NCBI RefSeq assembly: GCF_002027545.1
Contig: NZ_MXAN01000086.1
Span: 7,809 to 39,322, forward strand
Reading direction: 5' to 3'
DNA from: Moraxella lacunata
GTDB taxonomy: Bacteria; Pseudomonadota; Gammaproteobacteria; Pseudomonadales; Moraxellaceae
Length of the DNA stretch: 31,514 nt
Each line of letters opens with the position of its first letter. The stretch's first letter is position 1. Both the position numbers and the translations under genes were made by a program. This document shows, piece after piece, positions 13,594 through 21,734 of this stretch. The notes beneath the pieces are model-generated. The model searched no databases, was not told where the DNA came from, and saw nothing but the letters and a program-made list of their open reading frames with translations.

Positions 13594-13670
13594 AGCACAG
13601 CTTGATAAGATCAAGTGCAGTTGTGCTAACTTGCACAGGATTATGGTATGTTTATTTTTTGATTTGTCAA
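13594..13670 (-). promoter_or_regulatory. Cassette promoter with a diverged 5'-UTR hairpin
   Basis: On the minus strand TTGACA (13665-13670), 16 bases, TACCAT (13643-13648). Near the predicted +1 lies a stem-loop pairing AGCACA with TGTGCT and CTTGAT with ATCAAG (13594-13627). The sequence is unrelated to the other cassette hairpins, but the position and form are the same. Confidence 0.6.
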
Positions 13671-13728
13671 GGGTTTTTTGAACAAATGTACATTTTTTAC
13701 ACGTCTTGTTGTTGATGACTTTTGGTAA

Positions 13729-13800
13729 TCATCAGCTCAAATCGGTATCGAGTTTAAAGCGGTTTTTGTTTGCCGATAAAGTTCATCAAAGTCAATACTT
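13729..13800 (-). pseudogene. Degenerate fragment of the barrel 5' region
   Basis: The minus strand reads ANKNRFKLDTDLS and then stops, matching residues of the mature beta-barrel just after its LLAD segment. No signal peptide or start remains. It marks a further old copy of the barrel 5' end after the cassette immunity genes. Confidence 0.6.
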
Positions 13801-13804
13801 ACCT

Positions 13805-14158
13805 CTATCTTTGATTTAAGATCCAACTTATCGAGCGATATATCAACAACCCAAAAATATTTACTATTACAATATACAAAATCTGTCTTTTTAAACTTAA
13901 ATCAAAATAAGGAGGTAACACAATAAATAAAAAACCCAATAATGACATCAATATTGGTGATAAAAAATTATAATCTGGTTGTTTGGACACATACGCATTC
14001 AAAAATAAAACAACAGAATACAACATAGATAATAGGAGTAATGTTAAATAAAGGACATTAGGTTTACTATTTATCAAGGTGTATTCAAGTCTATATTGTA
14101 GAAAAATCAATATAGACTTAGAATATATCGTCTGCCTTTTAATAACTTGGCTTATCAT
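13805..14158 (-). CDS. Membrane protein, putative orphan immunity protein
   Basis: A 117-residue protein with three to four membrane segments (about residues 37-54, 66-82 and 92-110) after a basic N-terminus. It lies between the soluble immunity-like gene 14233-14571 and a barrel 5' fragment, with no precursor of its own. It may be the leftover immunity gene of a lost toxin, or a second protein of the neighbouring cassette. No family recognised. Confidence 0.52.
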   Translation of the reverse strand: MISQVIKRQTIYSKSILIFLQYRLEYTLINSKPNVLYLTLLLLSMLYSVVLFLNAYVSKQPDYNFLSPILMSLLGFLFIVLPPYFDLSLKRQILYIVIVNIFGLLIYRSISWILNQR

Positions 14159-14232
14159 TATTTAGAATCGCCTAGATCGCTAAATGGGAAAGTGGTTGAT
14201 AAAAGATCGTCAAACAATAATATGTGGAAAGT

Positions 14233-14571
14233 TTACTTTGTAAAACCTATCTTTTTTACCACCATATCAATGAGTTGTGAAACACTCTCTGATTCAACAT
14301 TTTCACCATGCACGTTTTTGGCATAATCCAACAGCAAATTAGACAACAGTGACTGATCTTGCAACGCCAACCCTCCAAAAACAACTTGATGGGTATTTTT
14401 TGCCATCAATATTAGTCGATTGCCCTGACTATCAAAAACTTCATACACACCATTTTCAACATCTACCGCCTCCAATTTGTACTCCAGTGTCTGCATACTT
14501 TCAAAAATGGATAAATCATAACCATCAAAGACTAAAAATGGTGGTTTTGGCATTGACATTAACTCTTGCAT
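14233..14571 (-). CDS. Soluble putative immunity protein
   Basis: A 112-residue soluble acidic protein. Its ATG (TTTTAATG) overlaps the TAA of the precursor 14571-15203, so translation of toxin and partner is coupled. It has no membrane segments or Cys motif. Being soluble, it fits a toxin that acts in the cytoplasm, such as a nuclease. No family recognised; function inferred from coupling. Confidence 0.68.
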   Translation of the reverse strand: MQELMSMPKPPFLVFDGYDLSIFESMQTLEYKLEAVDVENGVYEVFDSQGNRLILMAKNTHQVVFGGLALQDQSLLSNLLLDYAKNVHGENVESESVSQLIDMVVKKIGFTK

Positions 14572-15203
14572 TAAAATCTATCCTTCCAAGATCGATCGGT
14601 CGGCTTTGTTTCCCAAGGTCGATGTCTGCCAATACCTTGACCTGCTTGAGTTTTGCCAGTAGCTGGATCTACTGAACCTCTTCTATGATAATGAGGAAAC
14701 TTTCCCACTGGGTGTCCTGTGGCATTGCCAAAAGGGGCTAAGCGAAAGTTATTACCTATTTTAATCTCCTTACCTGCTCGTACGGCTTGCACACCTCTAC
14801 CTGCACCGTACATACTAACACCCGTCACGACTCCTTTGCCAGTTGCTTCAAGTGTGCTAGAGACGGAGGCAGGCTTCCCTGTATTTTTATAACTATTGTA
14901 ATGATTGCCCCAAGCTCCAACCGCACCACCACCAGAACCTAACAATAGCAAAGGGGCAAATGGCAATGCAGCCCCCTCCGTCTCTTGCATTTCTGCAAGT
15001 GTCATCTCTTTTGTTTGCAGATTTTCCGCATCATCAAAAGCAAAAGATAGGTCGGCTTGTGGGGTTGTGGCGGAAACAGTTGTTTGAGGCAACACAACCG
15101 TTTGAGTATCCACACTCGGTGTGTTATAATGAACAGTCATCTCTGCAAATGCAGGGGTGATGGCTACGGTAGCACTTAGTGCTAGGATTGAGAGTTTTTT
15201 CAT
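14571..15203 (-). CDS. Double-signal precursor with large polymorphic-toxin-like core
   Basis: The longest precursor, 210 residues, first in the array next to comM. Sec signal 1-20, spacer, then leader DLSFAFDDAENLQ (51 onward) and MTLAEMQETEGA (Gly-Ala 77-78). The ~132-residue core has a short hydrophobic Gly-rich start (PLLLLGSGGGAVGAWG), a linker, and a basic domain. That domain contains LAPFGNATGHPVG, PHYHRRG and GQGIGRHRPWE, resembling C-terminal toxin domains of Rhs/CdiA-type polymorphic toxins. It is probably a nuclease, but the family and active site are not established. The coupled partner 14233-14571 is soluble. Ribosome site AAAGGAAAAA before the ATG. Confidence 0.8.
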   Translation of the reverse strand: MKKLSILALSATVAITPAFAEMTVHYNTPSVDTQTVVLPQTTVSATTPQADLSFAFDDAENLQTKEMTLAEMQETEGAALPFAPLLLLGSGGGAVGAWGNHYNSYKNTGKPASVSSTLEATGKGVVTGVSMYGAGRGVQAVRAGKEIKIGNNFRLAPFGNATGHPVGKFPHYHRRGSVDPATGKTQAGQGIGRHRPWETKPTDRSWKDRF

Positions 15204-15234
15204 AGGGTTTTTCCTTTTATTACGTTGTGAAAAA

Positions 15235-15349
15235 CTATCAGTCCATACTGATAGCCGATAACTGCTCTAGGTTGATAGTAGGTGAGATGATTATCAACTT
15301 GGTAACAGTTATCGATTTCTATACTAACAAATACGATTGTACCAGTCAA
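15235..15349 (-). promoter_or_regulatory. Cassette promoter and two 5'-UTR hairpins
   Basis: On the minus strand TTGACT (15344-15349), 17 bases, TAGTAT (15321-15326). Hairpin 1, CGATAACTG/CAGTTATCG (15256-15314), starts at the predicted +1. Hairpin 2, CTATCAGT/ACTGATAG (15235-15254), is two pairs longer than in the other cassettes. The remaining bases up to 15423 are AT-rich and partly homologous to the spacer upstream of the other promoters. Confidence 0.7.
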
Positions 15350-15423
15350 TCATTGATATTGATTTTTTTATATGAAAAATGATTATCAATTCCATAACTA
15401 TCAGTTATATCATAACATCACAC

Positions 15424-16917
15424 CTACCGATAACTCACCGCTTCCGCCAAATGAGCCACGCCCACCCTATCCGCCCCTGCCAGGTCAGCAATGGTGCGAG
15501 CTACTCTTAGCACCCGATGATAGCTACGAGCGGAGAGATTGAGCCGTGATTGGGCGGTCGCTAGAAGCTGTTTTTCTGCCGTGCCGAGCGGTATGTGTGT
15601 ATCAATCTCGCTTGGGGTCAGCTCGCTGTTGGCTTTGCCTTGACGGTCTAGGGCGATTTGACGAGCTTTGGCAACTCGCTCACGCACCACAGCGGACGGC
15701 TCGCCTTGCGGGGCGTTTTGCAGGTCGTCTATCGGCATGGCAGGGACGTGGATATGCAGGTCAATGCGGTCAAGCAAGGGGCCTGAGATTTTGTCCTGAT
15801 AACGGCGGACTTGGTCGGGCGTACAGCGACAACGATTGGACGGGTCGCCATGATAGCCACACGGACACGGATTCATTGCTCCGATAAGCTGAAAATTGGC
15901 AGGATAAGCCACTTGGGCGTTGGCTCGGCTGATGATAATCTCTTTGGACTCTAACGGCTGTCGCATGACTTCTAAGGTCTTGCGGTCAAATTCGGGCAAT
16001 TCATCAAGGAACAAAACGCCCTGATGAGCTAAACTAATCTCCCCTGGTTTGGGGCGTGAACCACCGCCCGACAACGCCACCGCACTCATGGTATGATGAC
16101 AAGAGCGAAACGGACGTACACCAAATTCATAAGGCAGTCCTGCCACCGAATACACGCTTGCCACTTCTAGGGCTTCATCATCGGTCAAGGGCGGTAAAAT
16201 GCTCGGCAGACGGCTTGCCATTAAGGTTTTGCCCGAACCAGGCGAACCTTTAAACAACATGGAATGCTCGCCTGTGGCACAAATCTCCAACGCTCTGCGG
16301 GCGTGGTGTTGCCCTTTGACATCGGACAAATCAAGCGGATAAGTCGCCACCGTTTTGGTGGTCGGTATGGCGGTTGGGGTCAGCCTATCGTCTGTATTGC
16401 CGCCATTGATAGCGTTTAGATGACGGCAGACTTGGGCAAGATTATTCGCCCCCAGCACACAAATATCCGCCACTTGCACCGCTTCGGACGCATTGGCACT
16501 TGGCAACATTAGTGTTCGCCCACCGCTTTTTAGGGTGCGAGCCACCGACAGCGAGCCTGTTACCCCACGCAAATCGCCATTTAGGGCAAGCTCACCCACA
16601 AATTCAAAATTATCCAGCACCGTCTCATCAATCTGTCCGCTTGCCGTCAAAATCCCAATGGCAATGGGCAAATCAAGCCTAGCCCCGTCCTTGGGTAGGT
16701 CAGCAGGGGCAAGGTTAATCGTGATACGGCGATTGGGAAAGTCAAAGCCACTGTTGATAATCGCCGAGCGGACACGGTCTTTGCTTTCACGCACAGACGC
16801 TTCGGGCAAGCCGACCATGGTTAGAGCAGGCAAGCCTTGGGAGATGTGGACTTCCACCGTAACAGGCGGTGCGGTCAGACCGATGACAGAACGGGTGTGG
16901 ATTTGGGCGAAGGACAT
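15424..16917 (-). CDS. comM: ComM/YifB family AAA+ ATPase (natural transformation)
   Basis: A 497-residue Mg-chelatase-like AAA+ protein, normal family length. The N-terminal Lon-like fold (residues 1-170) precedes Walker A GSPGSGKT (224-231), Walker B VLFLDE (301-306) and a four-Cys motif around CPCGYHGDPSNRCRC (351-365). ComM is a hexameric branch-migration helicase that extends integration of incoming single-stranded DNA during natural transformation. Its position next to a recombination-built array is suggestive, but comM is a core gene and may just be the flank. Confidence 0.92.
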   Translation of the reverse strand: MSFAQIHTRSVIGLTAPPVTVEVHISQGLPALTMVGLPEASVRESKDRVRSAIINSGFDFPNRRITINLAPADLPKDGARLDLPIAIGILTASGQIDETVLDNFEFVGELALNGDLRGVTGSLSVARTLKSGGRTLMLPSANASEAVQVADICVLGANNLAQVCRHLNAINGGNTDDRLTPTAIPTTKTVATYPLDLSDVKGQHHARRALEICATGEHSMLFKGSPGSGKTLMASRLPSILPPLTDDEALEVASVYSVAGLPYEFGVRPFRSCHHTMSAVALSGGGSRPKPGEISLAHQGVLFLDELPEFDRKTLEVMRQPLESKEIIISRANAQVAYPANFQLIGAMNPCPCGYHGDPSNRCRCTPDQVRRYQDKISGPLLDRIDLHIHVPAMPIDDLQNAPQGEPSAVVRERVAKARQIALDRQGKANSELTPSEIDTHIPLGTAEKQLLATAQSRLNLSARSYHRVLRVARTIADLAGADRVGVAHLAEAVSYR

Positions 16918-16987
16918 GGGTTTATAATCTTAAATTTTAGGATTGGTAATGGTTGGTGTGGTTAATAGATAATGCTTGCAAATAAAT

Positions 16988-17067
16988 TTGTAGGGAAAAT
17001 TACAATTTACCTTTTATTAAAATTTATCAAATTTTAATCATTGGGCGAATTGCAATTTTCCCTACAA
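16988..17067. mobile_element. 80-bp MITE-like inverted repeat
   Basis: TTGTAGGGAAAATTACAATT (16988-17007) and its inverted copy (17048-17067) differ at one of 20 positions. The middle is itself palindromic (TTAAAATTTATCAAATTTTAA). It is non-coding and lies between the SUKH-like gene and comM. Confidence 0.7.
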
Positions 17068-17093
17068 TCCCTAAAACATCAGTTAAACCACGG

Positions 17094-17783
17094 TTATTCA
17101 TATTCATAAAGCTCAAAGGTCTCATCTCTTTTATCAAAAGGGATTAGCTCATCAACCAACGTATCAAACTCGTCATTATTTAATAAAACCCAATCACCAT
17201 GATTGTTTTTGACAGGTTCTTTTTGATACACGTCATTTAAACGCTCAATTTGGACAGGTGTTAAATAAGGACTGTGCGTGCGTAATTGAGCCAGTAAATA
17301 TTCTTTGATGTTTGGGCTATCCTGCCCCACCAAAGCCACTTCAAGCATTTTATATACCATAAATTCTTGCAGATTTTTTGCCACAAATTCGCTTTCACAG
17401 TCATGACAAATTCTGACGATCTGTGGCTCGCTGTGCTTGTCGTGTTCATAATAAAAGGCGTAACAGTCGCCATTGCCACACTGGGCAAACATCACCAAGC
17501 GATTTTCGTACTCTGGTTTTAGATAAAACCAATCGCCGTCATCTTGGCTTGGCAGATGGTCTTTGGTACAGGCAATCATCTCATCAGGCGAATACAGCTC
17601 ATATTCATAAGACACGAGTAAAAAAGGCGGATTTTGCACAAGTTTTGGGAATACATCTTGATACCAATTCGGCACGCCAGTTTGCATATCCAGCATATCA
17701 TCTTTGGTAAGCTGTTTGTATAAACTTGGCAAAGTAACTTCATAAGTCTTTTCTAAATAATCCATGTATTGTAGATAATTCAT
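17094..17783 (-). CDS. SUKH (SMI1/KNR4)-like protein
   Basis: A 229-residue soluble acidic protein. The N-terminal MNYLQYMDYLEKTYEVTLP and the central F/Y- and D-rich strands (SYEYELYSPDEMIACTKD, GDWFYLKP, RLVMFAQCGNGDCYAFYY) resemble SMI1/KNR4 proteins. Members of this superfamily often serve as immunity proteins for nuclease toxins, but no toxin lies next to it here. The start at 17783 has AAGGAAAC upstream; a longer frame to 17819 overlaps the preceding gene and lacks a site. It is the third gene of a possible rapA operon. Family call is by pattern only. Confidence 0.55.
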   Translation of the reverse strand: MNYLQYMDYLEKTYEVTLPSLYKQLTKDDMLDMQTGVPNWYQDVFPKLVQNPPFLLVSYEYELYSPDEMIACTKDHLPSQDDGDWFYLKPEYENRLVMFAQCGNGDCYAFYYEHDKHSEPQIVRICHDCESEFVAKNLQEFMVYKMLEVALVGQDSPNIKEYLLAQLRTHSPYLTPVQIERLNDVYQKEPVKNNHGDWVLLNNDEFDTLVDELIPFDKRDETFELYEYE

Positions 17784-17811
17784 GATGTTTCCTTGCGGTT
17801 TAAGCCATGAG

Positions 17812-18168
17812 TTAAACAATCGCCTTTTGATAAACGCTAGATAATTCGGTTAAATTGACCGCATATTGCACGTTTTGATAAGTCTTACCAATCTCGCTTT
17901 GTAGTACGCTCATCACACGCCCAACCAAATCCGCCTTTATCTCATCACTGCGACCTGCCATAATCGCCAAATGTGCCACGACAAAATGCTCACCGTCATC
18001 AAATGCCAGTCCGATAAGACTGTCTGTGGCATGATACACACGGCTTTTGATGTCTTTGGACTTGGCAAATTGACCGCTTTCAAATAGGGCAGTATTTATT
18101 TTTAACAATAAGTCGGCTTCATCGGCGATTTTTAGGTTTTTGGATAATTCTAGGGTAAGATGGGGCAT
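17812..18168 (-). CDS. 5-carboxymethyl-2-hydroxymuconate isomerase-like tautomerase
   Basis: A 118-residue member of the CHMI group of the tautomerase superfamily. It starts MPHLTLELSKNL with the catalytic Pro2, and the body pattern (INTALFESGQF, DIKSRVYHATD, FVVAHLAIMAGRS) is typical. Family enzymes act in homoprotocatechuate degradation. No other genes of that pathway are present here, so the real substrate may differ. It lies 17 bases downstream of rapA and is probably co-transcribed. Confidence 0.8.
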   Translation of the reverse strand: MPHLTLELSKNLKIADEADLLLKINTALFESGQFAKSKDIKSRVYHATDSLIGLAFDDGEHFVVAHLAIMAGRSDEIKADLVGRVMSVLQSEIGKTYQNVQYAVNLTELSSVYQKAIV

Positions 18169-18185
18169 AAAACTTCCCTTTTAGG

Positions 18186-21032
18186 TTAATCAGGTTTGAC
18201 ACAAATCAGCACACGAATGCTGTCAGGCACGAGCGATAGATTTGCCAATGCCGTCAGGCCCTGCTCTTTCATCTCAATGAGCTGTGCAATTTCATCATCT
18301 CGCACGTTGGGGTTGATGGCTTGTAAGCGTTGCAATCGTCCTATCTCTTTGTCCAGATGGTCGGCAAATTGGCTTTGGGCGGATGTACTGATGGCGGACA
18401 GCTCATCGGTTGCCTTGGTTTTGGCTAGGGCGGTGATGTTGCCGATGACTTCATGTCTTGCCTTGACGACTTGACGGGCTTTGGCTTTGTCCAGTCTGTC
18501 AATGATGGGCAGAAGTTTGTCGGGGGTTGCCACTTTGGTTAGGTCGTTGCCATTTTCGGCAAGTAGCACACGGATGATTTGCCCTGAGAGATAGGCAGAT
18601 AGGTTTAGGTGCTTGGGGGCGATGGCTTCGACTCGAAAGTGGTTTTCGATGAGCATCAGACCCTGTGGCATGGCGGATGACTTTAACAGCACCACGCTGG
18701 TGTTGCCAAAGGTGCCTGACTTGATGGACTCCAACACGCCCGTCATGAGCGGATGTTCTAAGGTCATGTACGCCATGTCTTCACGGGTCAGGGCTTGGGT
18801 GCGGTCAAAAGTTAGGGTCATACCGTCTTCGTCAAGGGGCAGTCCCGAGATGTCCTGCACTTCGGTGCTGTCAATGGGATGAATGACCCACGAATCATCA
18901 CGGCTAATGCTATAATCGACGTTGAGTGCGTCCAGATAGCGGTCAAGAAATACTGGCAGTATCTGCGTGTTGTCCAGCTCATGCATGGCTTGTACGATAC
19001 GCCCTGATACGCTGGGGCGGCATGAGTTATACTCTAACAGGCGATCTCGTCCTGCTTGTAGTTCTTTTTCAAGTTGTATGCGTAGAGCGGTTGCATTTGC
19101 TACAAGTCTATTAAAGTCATCAAAGCTGTTTTGTCCTTCTAGCATGGGTTTTAGATCAGCGATGAAATGCTCTTGTACTGTTTGGGCGGTCGGACTGATG
19201 TGGTTAAAAATATTTAGGGCGTGGTCATACCAATGATACAAGCGTTCTTGGGCAGTGCCAACGACAAAAGGAACATGTAGGCGGATTTGGGCGATTTGTC
19301 CGATACGGTCAAGTCGTCCGATACGTTGCTCTAAGGTGTCAGGGTTGGCAGGCAAATCAAACAGCACCAAATCTTGGGCAAATTGAAAATTACGCCCCTC
19401 TGAGCCAATTTCGCTACACAGCAGTATCTGAGCCCCATGTGTGTCAGCAAAGTAGGCAGATGCTTGGTCACGCTCCAACAGGCTCATCTGTTCGGTAAAA
19501 ATGGCGGTCTTAATGCCAGCATGCAGACGCAGTACCGCCTCTAAACTTTCAATGGTTGCCCCTGAACGGGCGATGAGTAGGGCTTTGTTGTGTTTTAGGT
19601 CATTTTTTAATAGCTCAATGAGCCATGGTACTTTGGGGTCAGTCTCTAACCATGAGCCGTCAGGAAAACTCTCTTCGCCCCACAGCTGTTCACGCAGTTT
19701 GCCATGAGTATAAGGGGTATTTTGCCACGCTGTCGGTAGGGGGAGTGGATAGGCGATACTGGTACGCCCATAAAAGCCCTGTACGCTGTCTCGGGTGTTA
19801 CGAAATAGCACTCGCCCTGTGCCGTGACGGTCTAGTAGCTCGTTAATGATGTGCTGACGGAGCTTGTCATTGGTGTTGATGTCGGCAATCTCACTGACAT
19901 CAAAGCCGAGCAGTCCTGCCACTGCCGTGATTTGTTTGTCGGTCAAATCCTTGCCGTCTATCAGCAAAGTTGCCACCATTGCCACGTCCGCAAAGGCGTC
20001 TTGGGACGCGATAAAATCATCTAGGTCATCAAATCGGTGTGGGTCAAGCAGTCGCAGGCGAGCAAAATGACTCTCCACGCCAAGCTGTTCAGGGGTTGCA
20101 GTGAGTAATAATACCCCTGCGATGTGATTGGCAAAATCCGCCACCAGCTCGTATTTGTCATTACCGCCTTGTTCGCTGTCCCAGTGCAGATGGTGAGCTT
20201 CATCCACCACAAGCAAATCAAAGCCCGACGCATACGCCTGCTCATATAGGTCGTGATGGTCAAGCAATAAATCAATGCTAGCAATGATGAGCTGTTCGGT
20301 GCCAAAGACGTTTTCATCAGGGTTATGCTCTTTGATGGACGCTGTCCGTACTAGGTTAAAAATGGCAAAGTCTAAGTTAAATCGGCGTTTTAACTCTATC
20401 ATCCACTGATATTGTAAGCTGTCAGGGACAAGGATAAGCACTCGATTTGCTCGCCCTGTGATGAGCTGTTGATGAACGATAAGCCCTGCTTCTATCGTCT
20501 TGCCCAGTCCCACTTCATCCGCCAACAGTACTCGGGGGGCTAGGCGTTTGCCGACTTCGTGGGCGATGTAGAGCTGATGGTTGATGATGTCCACTCTTGC
20601 CCCGATGAGTCCACGCAAGGGGTGACGGGTGAGCATGGCGTTGAGTTTCAAGGCGTCTTGGCGGACTTCATAATGCTCATTATGCTCAATGCGTCCTGCC
20701 AACAGTCGCTCCAAGGGCTTGGCGAGCGTGATGTTTGCCGATAGGCGAGTTTCCATGAGACTTTTGCCACAGGTCAAGTGATAACGCATGACATCGGCTA
20801 TCTCTTCACAGCTTGCCACCACGAACTCTTGCCCGTCTTGGTCAAAAATGGTGTCGCCACTGCCAAAGACCACCCGTGACAGTTGAGCGGACGCTTTGGC
20901 ATATACTCGTTTTTCTTCGCTTTGGGGGAATAAGATGTGAACACAGCGGTCGTCCACTTCGATGACCACGCCCAACCCCAAATTACTTTCAGAGTCGGAT
21001 AAATAACGCTGACCAATGGCAAATACGCTCAT
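18186..21032 (-). CDS. rapA: RNA polymerase-associated ATPase RapA
   Basis: A 948-residue Swi2/Snf2-type ATPase close to the E. coli RapA length (968). N-terminal Tudor-like region, Walker A within LADEVGLGKTIEAG (lysine ~178), DEAH at 277-280. The C-terminal helicase half contains SEIGSEGRNFQFAQDLVLF and EQRIGRLDRIGQ. RapA binds RNA polymerase and recycles it from stalled post-termination complexes. Likely first gene of a three-gene operon with the tautomerase and SUKH-like genes. Confidence 0.95.
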   Translation of the reverse strand: MSVFAIGQRYLSDSESNLGLGVVIEVDDRCVHILFPQSEEKRVYAKASAQLSRVVFGSGDTIFDQDGQEFVVASCEEIADVMRYHLTCGKSLMETRLSANITLAKPLERLLAGRIEHNEHYEVRQDALKLNAMLTRHPLRGLIGARVDIINHQLYIAHEVGKRLAPRVLLADEVGLGKTIEAGLIVHQQLITGRANRVLILVPDSLQYQWMIELKRRFNLDFAIFNLVRTASIKEHNPDENVFGTEQLIIASIDLLLDHHDLYEQAYASGFDLLVVDEAHHLHWDSEQGGNDKYELVADFANHIAGVLLLTATPEQLGVESHFARLRLLDPHRFDDLDDFIASQDAFADVAMVATLLIDGKDLTDKQITAVAGLLGFDVSEIADINTNDKLRQHIINELLDRHGTGRVLFRNTRDSVQGFYGRTSIAYPLPLPTAWQNTPYTHGKLREQLWGEESFPDGSWLETDPKVPWLIELLKNDLKHNKALLIARSGATIESLEAVLRLHAGIKTAIFTEQMSLLERDQASAYFADTHGAQILLCSEIGSEGRNFQFAQDLVLFDLPANPDTLEQRIGRLDRIGQIAQIRLHVPFVVGTAQERLYHWYDHALNIFNHISPTAQTVQEHFIADLKPMLEGQNSFDDFNRLVANATALRIQLEKELQAGRDRLLEYNSCRPSVSGRIVQAMHELDNTQILPVFLDRYLDALNVDYSISRDDSWVIHPIDSTEVQDISGLPLDEDGMTLTFDRTQALTREDMAYMTLEHPLMTGVLESIKSGTFGNTSVVLLKSSAMPQGLMLIENHFRVEAIAPKHLNLSAYLSGQIIRVLLAENGNDLTKVATPDKLLPIIDRLDKAKARQVVKARHEVIGNITALAKTKATDELSAISTSAQSQFADHLDKEIGRLQRLQAINPNVRDDEIAQLIEMKEQGLTALANLSLVPDSIRVLICVKPD

Positions 21033-21240
21033 AAAAATTTAACGCTCGGTAAAGATGTGATGAATTTATGTTTATGGGGGCAATCCCCATTTTATAAAGG
21101 CAAATTGATTATTTTAAGTGAAATGGGTAGGATTTTGCAATAAAAATTTGTTGTGGGTGGTGGTAGGGCGTATGCAAGCGAAGATGAGAACAGTTGTTAT
21201 GAAAAATAACTGTCATCAAATCTTACTTTTTACAACTGTT

Positions 21241-21278
21241 TAAAGGGCGGTATGTCTTACCTGAAAAATAGCCCTTTA
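21241..21278 (-). terminator. Possible terminator after the XRE gene
   Basis: TAAAGGGC (21241-21248) and GCCCTTTA (21271-21278) are perfect complements around a 22-base loop just downstream of the XRE stop. The U-run is poor. The rest of 21033-21240 shows nothing clear. Confidence 0.35.
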
Positions 21279-21288
21279 TCCACTTATA

Positions 21289-21684
21289 TTAATGATTTTC
21301 TTGACTGTCTAGAAGTTTGGTTAATAGCACAATCTGCTTTTCTTTTTCGGCAATAATTTCATCTTTACAAGCGATGATTTGTTTTAAACTTTCAATTTCA
21401 TTTGCCATATTTTCATTATGAGCATAATACTTATTATAGACCGAATTGCCATTATTATGGATATTATTATAGAACGTATCGCCACTATTATCCGCAATCA
21501 ATGAATCAAATAAATTCACTTCAAATATTTGGGCAAGTTGTTGGACTTTATCTAAATGTAATTTGGTTTCGCCACGTTCAATCTTAGCATAGCCACTTGG
21601 CGACATACCCATGCGTTCTGCCACTTCTTCTTGTGTCCAATGATTAAATTCTCTTAGGTGTTTGATTTTTTCTTGGATTTGCAT
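21289..21684 (-). CDS. XRE-family transcriptional regulator with C-terminal coiled coil
   Basis: A 131-residue protein. A helix-turn-helix of the Cro/C1 type occupies residues ~5-60 (EKIKHLREFNHWTQEEVAER, MGMSPSGYAKIERGETKLH, VQQLAQIFEV). An Asn-rich linker (YNNIHNNGNSVYNKYY) follows, then a heptad-like coiled coil (ENMANEIESLKQII, EIIAEKEKQIVLLTKLL) that should mediate dimerisation. It resembles solitary XRE regulators of competent or accessory loci. It is divergent from the small secreted protein at 21877, with an inverted repeat between, so it may regulate both. Confidence 0.85.
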   Translation of the reverse strand: MQIQEKIKHLREFNHWTQEEVAERMGMSPSGYAKIERGETKLHLDKVQQLAQIFEVNLFDSLIADNSGDTFYNNIHNNGNSVYNKYYAHNENMANEIESLKQIIACKDEIIAEKEKQIVLLTKLLDSQENH

Positions 21685-21734
21685 AAAAAACTCAATTTGG
21701 ACAGAAGAATGCTCTGATGGTGTTGGTTTAATGT

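Noticed and set aside
8181..15349. Repeated palindromic units that might be a CRISPR array
   Set aside because: The repeats are promoter-hairpin leaders about 1-2 kb apart, separated by genes; there are no regular spacers and no cas genes.
17094..17783. SUKH-like gene as an immunity gene of the toxin array
   Set aside because: It lies beyond comM, in a likely rapA operon, with no precursor nearby; the superfamily also has non-immunity members.
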